A stretch of DNA of 12,643 nt from assembly GCA_002413325.1 (NCBI GenBank), contig DHWT01000292.1, forward strand, positions 15,017 to 27,659, in the 5' to 3' direction. Shown one piece after another: positions 1-6,429 of the stretch (positions within the stretch are counted from its first letter, which is position 1; every line of letters starts with the position of its first letter). The stretch is from Chitinophagaceae bacterium UBA5175. Its GTDB lineage: Bacteria > Bacteroidota > Bacteroidia > Chitinophagales > Chitinophagaceae. Below the pieces are notes generated by a model. That model worked only from the letters and a program-made list of their open reading frames with translations, was not told the origin of the DNA and ran no database searches. The translations under genes were made by a program, and so were the position numbers.

Positions 1-410
1 TCCTTCCATAACTGCACGATATGTTTCTGGATTTTACGGAATGCTTCTTCTTCCGGAATACAGGTATCGGTTACGCGGTTCAGGCCCTGCTCCAGCAGTT
101 CCCATTCCTGTTGCGGCGTAAGATCCCGGTAATTCGGCACTCTTTTGTAATGGGAATGCGCCACCAGGTTCATGATATCTTCTTCCAGGTTGGCGCCCGT
201 GCAGGATATGATATGCACTTTGTCCTGCCGGATCATTTCAGCCAGGGAAACTCCCAGCTCTGCCGTACTCATGGCGCCAGCCAGGGTAACCATCATTTTC
301 CCGCCTTCCATTAAATGGCTTTCATACCCTTTGGCTGCGTCGATGAGTGCCGCCGCGTTAAAATGCCTGTAATGATGGGCTATAAACTGGGAGACCGGTC
401 CTTTATTCAT
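1..410 (-). CDS. Deoxyhypusine synthase family protein (partial, 5' part)
   Basis: Open frame on the minus strand from ATG at 410-408 running off the left edge (136 complete codons, no stop). The protein begins MNKGPVSQFIAHHYRHFNAA and contains a glycine-rich stretch, TLAGAMSTAELG (about residues 46-57), followed by ISCTGANLEEDI (about 73-84). These resemble the NAD-binding segments of the deoxyhypusine synthase fold (family PF01916). Bacteria lack eIF5A, so bacterial members are usually thought to act in polyamine chemistry (transfer of an aminobutyl group from spermidine, as in homospermidine formation) or on an unknown target; that role is inference. The catalytic lysine region lies beyond the window edge and cannot be checked. 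It is transcribed away from the ACP phosphodiesterase gene; a TATTTTTG box lies 20 bp upstream of the ATG. Family call is firm, substrate unknown. Confidence 0.85.
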   Translation of the reverse strand, partial: MNKGPVSQFIAHHYRHFNAAALIDAAKGYESHLMEGGKMMVTLAGAMSTAELGVSLAEMIRQDKVHIISCTGANLEEDIMNLVAHSHYKRVPNYRDLTPQQEWELLEQGLNRVTDTCIPEEEAFRKIQKHIVQLWK

Positions 411-430
411 GATTTTTTTATGTGGAAGGG

Positions 431-438
431 CAAAAATA
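431..438 (-). promoter_or_regulatory. Putative -7 box of the deoxyhypusine-synthase-like gene
   Basis: On the minus strand 431-438 reads TATTTTTG, an exact match to the Bacteroidota -7 consensus TAnnTTTG. The start codon (410) lies 20 bp downstream. No clear -33 TTTG is seen at the expected distance, which falls at the edge of the heptad array. Confidence 0.5.
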
Positions 439-449
439 ATCTTTTTGGG

Positions 450-547
450 CTTAACGCATAACGCGTAAGGCTTAACGCTTAACGCCCACAACTCATCACT
501 CATAACTCATAACCCGTCCCCTGTTGCCAACTGTTATCCGCTATCCA
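450..547. repeat. Degenerate 7-bp repeat array 1 (about 14 units)
   Basis: Read in steps of seven from 450, thirteen of fourteen units begin with C, and neighbouring units are near-identical: CTTAACG (three times), CATAACG, CGTAAGG, then CTCATCA and CTCATAA (twice). The unit drifts gradually along the array, but the 7-bp phase is kept throughout. It fills the intergenic region between the divergent deoxyhypusine-synthase-like and ACP phosphodiesterase genes and abuts the promoter boxes of both. Related arrays lie at 4533-4637 and 6296-6337. Seven-base tandem repeats are known in other bacteria (for example STRR elements of cyanobacteria); whether these are the same class is unknown. Confidence 0.8.
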
Positions 548-568
548 TGTCCGTCATCGAATAAAATG

Positions 569-576
569 TAATTTTA
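569..576 (+). promoter_or_regulatory. Putative -7 box of ACP phosphodiesterase gene
   Basis: TAATTTTA differs from TAnnTTTG only in the last base. It ends 5 bp before the ATG at 582, so transcription from it would begin within a few bases of the start codon. No good -33 element is visible. Confidence 0.35.
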
Positions 577-581
577 TTAAC

Positions 582-1175
582 ATGAATTACCTGGCGCACG
601 CCTATCTTTCTTTTAGTGACCCGGACGTTCTGGCGGGCAATATGATCAGCGATTTTGTGAAAGGCAAAAAGAAATTCGACTTCCCGGATCGCATTCAAAT
701 GGGCATTATGCTGCACCGTAAAATTGATGAATATACCGATACACATCCTGCCACCAGGCAGGCTAAAGAATTTCTTAAAACATCGGCTGGCCCGTATGCA
801 GGAAGTTTCGTAGACATTATCTACGATCATTTCCTGGCCCTGGATACTTATGAATTTGAAGAAGGGCAACTGGCTCTTTTCGCCCAAAATACGTACACAC
901 AACTGGAAGCTTACGAAAAATGGCTGCCCGAAAAATTTCAGAAATTCTTTTATTACATGCGTTTGCAAAACTGGCTTTTGAACTACCGGTCGGCCGAAGG
1001 AATTCATAATAGTTTCCGGGGCCTTTGCCGGCGCGCAAAATATATTGATGACCCGGAACCCGTTTTTGAAGCCTTTATGGAGCATTATGAAGCGTTAAAA
1101 ATGGCCTATGAATTTTTCTTTCCCCATGTAAAAGCCCTTGCATATCACGAACTGCTCTACCTTCGCGGCGGTTAA
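582..1175 (+). CDS. acpH: Acyl carrier protein phosphodiesterase (AcpH family)
   Basis: The 197-residue protein starts MNYLAHAYLSFSDPDVLAGN and carries the family signature: NMISDFVKG (residues 20-28), then GIMLHRKIDEYTDTHP (41-56), with Asp24, His45 and the following acidic residues in the HD-like arrangement of PF04336. Length is close to that of Escherichia coli AcpH (about 193). The known family activity is hydrolytic removal of the 4'-phosphopantetheine group from holo-acyl carrier protein, giving apo-ACP, in the cytoplasm; it is a metal-dependent member of the HD superfamily. The ATG at 582 is the first in frame and gives the conserved family N-terminus directly, so the start is firm. 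It is followed 29 bp later by the DUF2911 gene in the same direction, but that gene has its own likely promoter box. Substrate is inferred from the family; a role in fatty-acid synthesis control is plausible. Confidence 0.88.
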   Translation: MNYLAHAYLSFSDPDVLAGNMISDFVKGKKKFDFPDRIQMGIMLHRKIDEYTDTHPATRQAKEFLKTSAGPYAGSFVDIIYDHFLALDTYEFEEGQLALFAQNTYTQLEAYEKWLPEKFQKFFYYMRLQNWLLNYRSAEGIHNSFRGLCRRAKYIDDPEPVFEAFMEHYEALKMAYEFFFPHVKALAYHELLYLRGG

Positions 1176-1190
1176 TAATCTTTACCTGTT

Positions 1191-1198
1191 TAATTTTG
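1191..1198 (+). promoter_or_regulatory. Putative -7 box of DUF2911 gene
   Basis: TAATTTTG matches TAnnTTTG exactly and ends 6 bp before the ATG at 1205. With transcription starting about 4 bases after the final G, the mRNA would start at or just before the start codon. No convincing -33 box about 20 bp upstream. It may drive the DUF2911, metB-like and DUF2400 genes together. Confidence 0.45.
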
Positions 1199-1204
1199 CC
1201 TCCC

Positions 1205-1777
1205 ATGATAAATATGAAATCCTTACTGCTTTCTGTCTTTTTAGTGTCTGCCTCCGGCTTTTGCTTAGCCCAGACAGCCCTTCCGCCCCTGGATAAATCG
1301 CCCATGGATATGTGTTATTACCCGGTGGACTACCCCGTGCTGAAAATCCAGCATAAATCGGATGCTCCCTTAATTGCGCGGGTGATTTATGGCAGGCCCC
1401 AAAAGAATAACCGGAACATTTTCGGGGACCTGGTGCCCTACGATATGATCTGGCGGGTCGGAGCCAATGAAGCCACTGAAATTGAATTTTTCAGGGATGT
1501 GAAAATCGCCGGCAAAAAACTGGCCAAAGGAAGATATACTTTGTATGCCATCCCCGGCACTGAAAAATGGACCCTGGTCCTCAACAGGGAAACCGATACC
1601 TGGGGCGCTTTTGGATATGATGCGAAAAAAGATGTACTGAGGACAGACGTCAAAGTAATTACAAGGCCGGATATCATTGATGTATTTACGATTTGTTTCG
1701 AAGGAACCGATAAAAATAAAACCAGCCTGATGATCGCCTGGGACAACCAGGAAGTACACCTGCCCATCAGCTGGTAA
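1205..1777 (+). CDS. DUF2911 family secreted protein
   Basis: A 190-residue protein with a Sec signal peptide (a run of Leu, Val and Phe, then SGFCLA with Gln as probable first mature residue, about residue 23). The mature part contains the recognisable DUF2911 (PF11138) core: YGRPQKNNRNIFG, LVPYDMIWRVGANEATEIEF, then KGRYTLYAIP and WTLVLN followed by WGAFGYDAKKD. The family is common in Bacteroidota and has no established function; the protein is expected in the periplasm or attached outside. The longest frame begins with TTG at 1196, but that codon overlaps the promoter box, so ATG 1205 (or ATG 1214, which starts directly with MKSLLLS) is preferred. The next gene starts 25 bp downstream with no visible promoter, suggesting co-transcription with the metB-like gene. 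Family assignment is strong; function unknown. Confidence 0.85.
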   Translation: MINMKSLLLSVFLVSASGFCLAQTALPPLDKSPMDMCYYPVDYPVLKIQHKSDAPLIARVIYGRPQKNNRNIFGDLVPYDMIWRVGANEATEIEFFRDVKIAGKKLAKGRYTLYAIPGTEKWTLVLNRETDTWGAFGYDAKKDVLRTDVKVITRPDIIDVFTICFEGTDKNKTSLMIAWDNQEVHLPISW

Positions 1778-1802
1778 ATGCTGATCCATTTAAAAAACGA
1801 TT

Positions 1803-2942
1803 ATGAAATTTGCAACCCGTGTAATTCATGCAGGAATGGAACCCGACCCGAGTACGGGCGCGATCATTCCTCCCATCTACCAGACTTCAACTTTTGTTCA
1901 GGCAGCCCCCGGCGACCACAAGGGATATGAATATGCCCGTTCACAAAACCCGACCCGAAAGGCCCTGGAAACCGCACTGGCTTCCATCGAGAATGCACGC
2001 TTTGCCCTTTCTTACAGCAGCGGTGTCGCGGCCTCCGATGCGGTGATCCGCCTGCTGCTGCCCGGCGACGAAGTGATTGCAGCCAATGATATGTATGGAG
2101 GAACCTTCCGTCTTTTTTCCAAAATTTTTGAAAAAACGGGTATCCATTTTCATTATGTGAATATGCAGAACCCCGAAAATATCCGTGGCCTGATCAATGA
2201 AAAAACAAAACTCATCTGGACGGAAACGCCAACCAATCCCCTGATGAATATTGTGGACCTGGCTGCCGTGGCGGCCATCGCCAAAGAAAAACATCTCCTG
2301 CTTTGCGTTGACAATACCTTTGCATCACCATACCTGCAAAACCCCCTGGACCTGGGCGCCGATATAGTGATTCATTCGGCCACCAAGTACCTGGGCGGCC
2401 ACAGCGACGTGATCCACGGCTGCTTAATGATGAACGATCCGGCGCTGCGCGAGCAATTATATTTTATACAGAAATCCTGCGGTGCGGTTCCCGGTCCGCA
2501 GGACTGCTTCCTGGTGCTCAGGGGTATAAAAACCCTGGAACTGCGTATGCAGCGGCATTGCGAAAACGGAGAAAAAATCGCTCACTGGCTCCGTAAGAAT
2601 TCAAAAGTAAAAACCGTTTACTGGTGCGGGTTTGAAGACCACCCGGGATACGCCGTTGCCAGCAGACAAATGCGCGGATTCGGCGGCATGATCAGTTTCG
2701 AATTGAAAAACAGTTCTGCCGAGGAAACGAAACGGGTTTTGTCGGCCACCCGTTTATTTTCGCTGGCGGAAAGTCTCGGTGGCGTGGAATCCCTGATCAG
2801 CCACCCGGCCAGCATGACCCATGCGTCCATCCCCCGGGAAGAACGAATTAAAAACGGCCTCAGTGATTCCCTGATCCGCCTCAGCGTAGGCATCGAAGAT
2901 GCCGGAGACCTGACGGAAGACCTGGATCAGGCGATTGGATAA
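1803..2942 (+). CDS. metB: Cystathionine gamma-synthase / gamma-lyase (PLP-dependent trans-sulfuration enzyme)
   Basis: A 379-residue member of the Cys/Met-metabolism PLP enzyme family (PF01053), full length. Seen in the sequence: TRVIHAGMEPDPSTGAIIPP at the N-terminus, the YEYAR phosphate-binding motif (Tyr44, Arg46), SSGVAA (72-77), ETPTNP (141-146), Asp170 in VDNTFASP, which pairs with the PLP ring nitrogen, and HSATKYLGGHSD with the Schiff-base lysine Lys195. The C-terminal region has SLGGVESLISHPASMTH and RLSVGIED, typical of gamma-synthases and gamma-lyases. It acts in the cytoplasm in methionine/cysteine interconversion: either O-acylhomoserine plus cysteine to cystathionine, or cystathionine cleavage. 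The two activities cannot be separated by sequence reading alone, so the symbol is provisional. Six bases separate its stop from the start of the DUF2400 gene, so the two are very likely one operon. Confidence 0.9.
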   Translation: MKFATRVIHAGMEPDPSTGAIIPPIYQTSTFVQAAPGDHKGYEYARSQNPTRKALETALASIENARFALSYSSGVAASDAVIRLLLPGDEVIAANDMYGGTFRLFSKIFEKTGIHFHYVNMQNPENIRGLINEKTKLIWTETPTNPLMNIVDLAAVAAIAKEKHLLLCVDNTFASPYLQNPLDLGADIVIHSATKYLGGHSDVIHGCLMMNDPALREQLYFIQKSCGAVPGPQDCFLVLRGIKTLELRMQRHCENGEKIAHWLRKNSKVKTVYWCGFEDHPGYAVASRQMRGFGGMISFELKNSSAEETKRVLSATRLFSLAESLGGVESLISHPASMTHASIPREERIKNGLSDSLIRLSVGIEDAGDLTEDLDQAIG

Positions 2943-2948
2943 ATCAAT

Positions 2949-3818
2949 ATGGCAGCCTTCCCGAATAAAAAAGAACTGCGGGATTTTCTTGAAAAGAAAG
3001 TGCTGCAATACAACCATCCTTCTTTTATCGCGACGGATCCCATATCCGTGCCCCACCGTTTCAAATTAAAGCAGGATATAGAAATTGCAGGGTTCTTTGC
3101 AGCCGTCTTTTCCTGGGGCAACCGGACCACGATCATACGGAAGTCCAATGAGCTCATGAAAGGCATGGATGATGCGCCTTATGCGTTCATCCGGGACCAT
3201 CAGTCCGCCGACCTGAAACGCCTGCTGGGCTTTAAACACCGCACTTTTAACGCGACAGACCTTTTATATTTCATTCATTTTCTGAAGAGCCATTACCAGC
3301 AATCGGATTCGCTGGAATCCGCATTTCTTCCGGATCTTTTGAATGAAAAAGAACCGGATACCCGGAAAGCTTCTTTTTTAACTGCTGAAAAAAGAACGAC
3401 CATTCAGTTGAATTCCGCCATTCCTGTTGAAGATGAATTCGTAAAAAAAGCGCTGTCTGCTTTTTATGACCGTTTTTTTTTCCTGGAAGATGCCCCGCGC
3501 AGAACGAAAAAACATATTGCGAGCCCTGAAAAAAATTCCACCTGTAAAAGGCTCAATATGTACCTGCGCTGGATGGTCCGGCAGGATAAGCGAGGCGTTG
3601 ACTTTGGCATCTGGAAGCAAATTTCATCTGCCGATCTGATTTGTCCGGTGGACCTGCACGTGGCCCGTGTTGCCAGGGGATTCGGGCTGATCAGCCGGAA
3701 GCAGACGGACTGGCATACGGCGATGGAACTCACCATGGGACTGCGATCGATGGACAAAAAAGATCCGGTGAAATTTGATTTTGCCCTATTCGGACTCGGT
3801 GTAATGGAAAAATATTAA
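2949..3818 (+). CDS. TIGR02757 / DUF2400 family protein
   Basis: A 289-residue protein recognisable as TIGR02757 (PF09674, DUF2400) from NHPSFIATDPISVPHRF, FFAAVFSWGNRTTIIRK, RWMVRQDKRGVDFGIWK, CPVDLHVARVARGFGL and DPVKFDFALFGLGV. The family is found mainly in Bacteroidota and has no established function that I know of. The stretch around Asp235 (CPVDLHVARVARGFGL) looks like the catalytic-Asp segment of HhH-GPD DNA glycosylases such as endonuclease III (VDTHIxRV), but no helix-hairpin-helix lysine or C-terminal iron-sulfur cysteines are evident. The start ATG is 6 bp after the metB-like stop, indicating co-transcription without implying shared function. The stop TAA overlaps the stop of the convergent hydroxylase gene. 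A run of nine T (3473-3481) lies inside the frame with no sign of disruption. Confidence 0.85.
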   Translation: MAAFPNKKELRDFLEKKVLQYNHPSFIATDPISVPHRFKLKQDIEIAGFFAAVFSWGNRTTIIRKSNELMKGMDDAPYAFIRDHQSADLKRLLGFKHRTFNATDLLYFIHFLKSHYQQSDSLESAFLPDLLNEKEPDTRKASFLTAEKRTTIQLNSAIPVEDEFVKKALSAFYDRFFFLEDAPRRTKKHIASPEKNSTCKRLNMYLRWMVRQDKRGVDFGIWKQISSADLICPVDLHVARVARGFGLISRKQTDWHTAMELTMGLRSMDKKDPVKFDFALFGLGVMEKY

Positions 3819-4471
3819 TACATCAGCTCCCGCACTTTTTCCTTGTCTTCCTTTTCCTTTTTCAGGTCGAACATGGTACCAAAAACCCGGTCCCAGAAGG
3901 TGGTGCTGACACCAAATCCTTTGTGTTCATCTTTGTAATGGTGCAGGTGATGATTCCGCCAAAGGGGTTTCATCCATTTGAACGGGGGATTCCAGGCATG
4001 AATGGCGTAATGCATACTGCCATACAGGAGATAACCCAGTATGAACCCGGAGAAGAATACGAATGCATATTCTTTCATGACCAGGTACATGATCCCAAAA
4101 ATCGTGGAGGAAATAATGATGCTGGGTACCGGCGGCATAAAAAGGCGCTCTTTATCCCTTGGAAAATGATGGTGGTTCCCATGCATCACATAAATAAACT
4201 TTTGCGCCCTTTCACTGTCTGCGATGGCATGAAAGGCAAAGCGATGCATCAGGTATTCGAAGAAAGTCCAGAAGAAAACACCCCCTGCAAAAGTGAAAAG
4301 TATGTTTGCATAACTGAATTCAAATCCAAAATGACTGAGATATATAAAATAAACAATTACAGGCAGGTATATTCCCCAGATGACCAAAGGATGGGTTTTG
4401 GTGAGCATTTCCATATAGTTATTACGGAAAAGCTGCGCCTGTCCTTTATTATGAATCTTTTCGAACTTCAT
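3815..4471 (-). CDS. Fatty acid 2-hydroxylase-like membrane protein (sterol desaturase superfamily)
   Basis: A 218-residue integral membrane protein with hydrophobic segments near residues 28-48, 55-75 and 115-150, and the di-iron histidine clusters of the fatty acid hydroxylase superfamily (PF04116): HRFAFH (76-81), HGNHHH (97-102), HYAIH (154-158) and HHLHHY (174-179). FPRDKERLFMPP after the second cluster and HKGFGVSTTFWDRVFGT near the end closely resemble eukaryotic fatty acid 2-hydroxylases (FA2H/Scs7), without their cytochrome b5 domain. Expected reaction is oxygen-dependent hydroxylation of a fatty acyl or related lipid chain in the membrane; the exact substrate is inferred. The frame stays open to 4684, but that extension translates the heptad repeat array and precedes a TATTTTTG box, so the start is set at ATG 4471, giving MKFEKIHNKG. 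It converges on the DUF2400 gene with overlapping stops. Confidence 0.88.
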   Translation of the reverse strand: MKFEKIHNKGQAQLFRNNYMEMLTKTHPLVIWGIYLPVIVYFIYLSHFGFEFSYANILFTFAGGVFFWTFFEYLMHRFAFHAIADSERAQKFIYVMHGNHHHFPRDKERLFMPPVPSIIISSTIFGIMYLVMKEYAFVFFSGFILGYLLYGSMHYAIHAWNPPFKWMKPLWRNHHLHHYKDEHKGFGVSTTFWDRVFGTMFDLKKEKEDKEKVRELMY

Positions 4472-4489
4472 TTCATGGGATTTATGTCG

Positions 4490-4497
4490 CAAAAATA
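4490..4497 (-). promoter_or_regulatory. Putative -7 box of hydroxylase gene
   Basis: Minus-strand TATTTTTG, an exact TAnnTTTG match, 18 bp upstream of ATG 4471. It supports the short start for the hydroxylase. No clear -33 element. Confidence 0.5.
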
Positions 4498-4532
4498 AGC
4501 CAAAACAGGTTAAAAACCAGCACTTTCCCAGT

Positions 4533-4637
4533 ATACCGTGTACCGTTGAAAGTTGGCCGTTGACCGTTGGGCGTTGGCCGTTGGCCGTTGGTCGTTGACA
4601 GATGAACGGTTTTTGGGCTTCAGGCTTTAAGCTTAAA
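4533..4637. repeat. Degenerate 7-bp repeat array 2 (about 15 units)
   Basis: In steps of seven from 4533 the plus strand reads units such as ATACCGT, GTACCGT, TGGCCGT (three times), TGACCGT, TGGGCGT and TGGTCGT, then in the same phase GCTTCAG, GCTTTAA and GCTTAAA just before the lysS promoter box. On the minus strand the core unit is CAACGGY-like, matching the TAACGCN core of array 1. The array occupies the divergent intergenic region between the hydroxylase and lysS. It is open on the minus strand, which creates a spurious N-terminal extension of the hydroxylase frame. Confidence 0.85.
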
Positions 4638-4640
4638 CTG

Positions 4641-4648
4641 TACCTTTG
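4641..4648 (+). promoter_or_regulatory. Putative -7 box of lysS
   Basis: TACCTTTG matches TAnnTTTG exactly; TTC lies 19 bp upstream as a weak -33 candidate. The box ends 27 bp before ATG 4676, which argues against the upstream TTG at 4646 as the start. Confidence 0.5.
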
Positions 4649-4675
4649 CGGGAATTTCGAAACGCAAACCCCTTT

Positions 4676-6208
4676 ATGTCTCATCCTTCGTTATCTGAAC
4701 AGGAAATCATACGCCGCGAAAAATTAAAATCCCTGGTTGAAATGGGTATTGACGCCTATCCTGCAGCGGCATACCCGGTAAATAGCCATGCGGCTGAAAT
4801 TAAATCCAGTTATACCGAAGAAAATAAGGCCGGTTTTGAATCCGTTTGCCTGGCAGGGCGCATTATGAGCATCCGGGATATGGGAAAAGCTTCTTTTGCC
4901 GTGATCCAGGACAGCAGCGGACGTATCCAGTTATATATCAAACGGGATGATATTGCACCCGGCGAGGACAAAAGTGCCTACGACAGGGTCTGGAAGCACC
5001 TGGTGGACCTGGGGGATATCATTGGGGTGAAAGGATATGTTTTCATCACAAAAACGGGCGAAATATCCGTTCATGTGAAGGAACTGACGCTTTTATCGAA
5101 GGCACTCCGACCCATTCCGGTGGTAAAGGAAAAGGAAGGTGAAACCTTTGATGCCGTCACCGATCCGGAGTTTCGTTACCGGCAACGGTATGCTGACCTG
5201 ATCGTGAATCCCCAGGTGAAGGAAGTTTTCATCAAAAGGACAAAAATGATCAACAGCATGCGGGAGTTCCTGAACGGGGCCGGTGCACTGGAGGTGGATA
5301 CGCCGGTTCTGCAAACCATTCCGGGCGGAGCAGCTGCGCGGCCATTCATCACCCACCACAATGCCCTGGATATTCCCTTCTACCTGCGTATTGCCAATGA
5401 ATTATACCTCAAGAGGCTGATCGTGGGCGGATTCGACTGGGTGTATGAATTCAGCCGGAATTTCAGGAACGAAGGTATGGACCGCACGCATAACCCGGAA
5501 TTCACCATACTCGAATTTTACGTGGCTTACAAGGATTATTTCTGGATGATGGAAACAACAGAATCCATGCTGGAAGCTGCTGCCATGGCGGTGAATGGTA
5601 CGACCATCGTACGAGCAGGAGACCATGACATAGACTTTAAAGCACCCTATAAAAGAATCAGCATTTATGATGCGATCCGGGAAGCGACCGGTACCGATGT
5701 TTCCGGTATGGGCGAAGAAGATCTGAGGAACCTTTGCCGGCAGCTCCATATTCCGGCCGATAACAGCATGGGTAAAGGAAAACTCATTGATGAATTATTC
5801 AGTGCAACCGGTGAACACCGCTTTATACAACCTACTTTTATCATCGATTACCCCGTGGAAATGAGCCCCCTGACCAAAAAGCACCGGTCCAAAAGCGGGC
5901 TGGTGGAACGGTTTGAACTCATCATTAACGGCAAGGAGATTGCGAATGCCTATACTGAGCTGAATGATCCGTTGGATCAGCGGGAACGGTTTGAAGAACA
6001 GGTAAAGCTGATGGAAAGAGGAGATGAAGAAGCCATGTTTATCGACAATGACTTTTTGAGGGCCCTGGAATACGGTATGCCGCCCACTGCCGGCATCGGC
6101 ATCGGTATTGACCGGCTCTGTATGCTGCTCACCAGCCAGTCTTCCATACAGGATGTGCTGCTGTTTCCCCAAATGCGGCCGGAGGAAAGTTTAAAGCCCA
6201 AGGCCTGA
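4676..6208 (+). CDS. lysS: Lysyl-tRNA synthetase (class II)
   Basis: A 510-residue protein, near the usual bacterial LysRS length. It has an N-terminal OB-fold anticodon-binding domain (about residues 55-140, including VCLAGRIMSIRDMGKASF) and a class II catalytic domain. Motif 2 is visible at FSRNFRNEGMDRTHNPEFT (259-277), preceded by LRIANELYLKRLIVGGFD, and motif 3 at GIGIGIDRLCMLL (473-485). It charges tRNA-Lys with lysine at the expense of ATP in the cytoplasm. A longer in-frame reading from TTG 4646 overlaps the promoter box; ATG 4676 gives MSHPSLSEQE and normal length. It stands alone: array 2 lies upstream, and about 430 bp of non-coding sequence separates its TGA from the next plus-strand terminator. 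All key motifs are intact, so it should be functional. Confidence 0.97.
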   Translation: MSHPSLSEQEIIRREKLKSLVEMGIDAYPAAAYPVNSHAAEIKSSYTEENKAGFESVCLAGRIMSIRDMGKASFAVIQDSSGRIQLYIKRDDIAPGEDKSAYDRVWKHLVDLGDIIGVKGYVFITKTGEISVHVKELTLLSKALRPIPVVKEKEGETFDAVTDPEFRYRQRYADLIVNPQVKEVFIKRTKMINSMREFLNGAGALEVDTPVLQTIPGGAAARPFITHHNALDIPFYLRIANELYLKRLIVGGFDWVYEFSRNFRNEGMDRTHNPEFTILEFYVAYKDYFWMMETTESMLEAAAMAVNGTTIVRAGDHDIDFKAPYKRISIYDAIREATGTDVSGMGEEDLRNLCRQLHIPADNSMGKGKLIDELFSATGEHRFIQPTFIIDYPVEMSPLTKKHRSKSGLVERFELIINGKEIANAYTELNDPLDQRERFEEQVKLMERGDEEAMFIDNDFLRALEYGMPPTAGIGIGIDRLCMLLTSQSSIQDVLLFPQMRPEESLKPKA

Positions 6209-6295
6209 ACGCAAACGTAGATTTTCTTTTAAATAGGGTTCACGATAAAGGGAAATGCTTCTCAATATGAATTACTTAGGGAACTACTCATTAAA

Positions 6296-6337
6296 ATATA
6301 ACCTTAGGTGTTCAGCGTTACACGTTATGCCTGATAC
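6296..6337. repeat. Short degenerate 7-bp repeat array 3 (about 6 units)
   Basis: On the minus strand, consecutive 7-bp steps from 6337 downward read GTATCAG, GCATAAC, GTGTAAC, GCTGAAC, ACCTAAG and GTTATAT. GCATAAC occurs identically in array 1 and the others differ by one to three bases from array 1 words. It looks like a decayed relative of the other two arrays. Confidence 0.5.
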
Positions 6338-6395
6338 GTAGTTTTACGAATTTCTACCGTAGAAACTGTAAAAAGGAGATCGAGCGCAATCCCGC

Positions 6396-6425
6396 TTGTA
6401 TCAGCTTTTGCGATTTGTATGTTTA
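6396..6425 (+). promoter_or_regulatory. Possible promoter of a non-coding transcript
   Basis: TTG at 6396-6398, 19 bp, then TATGTTTA at 6418-6425 (one mismatch to TAnnTTTG). Spacing fits the Bacteroidota -33/-7 pattern. A transcript would start near 6429-6430 and run about 240 nt to the terminator at 6642-6667. A one-mismatch match in AT-rich DNA can occur by chance. Confidence 0.25.
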
Positions 6426-6429
6426 CATC

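Noticed and set aside
450..547. CRISPR-like array
   Set aside because: Units are 7 bp with no spacers; too short and contiguous for CRISPR, and no cas genes nearby.
534..1085. 183-codon open frame on minus strand opposite acpH
   Set aside because: Antisense shadow; the opposite strand encodes a recognisable ACP phosphodiesterase.
3473..3481. T9 run in the DUF2400 gene as programmed frameshift or mutation site
   Set aside because: The reading frame continues into conserved family motifs without a shift.
3923..4498. 191-codon open frame on plus strand opposite the hydroxylase
   Set aside because: Antisense shadow of a well-supported gene; product resembles nothing known and lacks domain structure.
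4646..4675. Upstream TTG start for lysS adding ten residues
   Set aside because: Overlaps the TACCTTTG promoter box; ATG 4676 gives normal LysRS length.
4472..4684. N-terminal 71-residue extension of the hydroxylase
   Set aside because: It translates the heptad array and crosses the lysS start and the hydroxylase promoter box; family similarity starts only after ATG 4471.
6267..6341. 24-codon ATG reading frame after lysS
   Set aside because: Very short, overlaps heptad array 3, no recognisable peptide.
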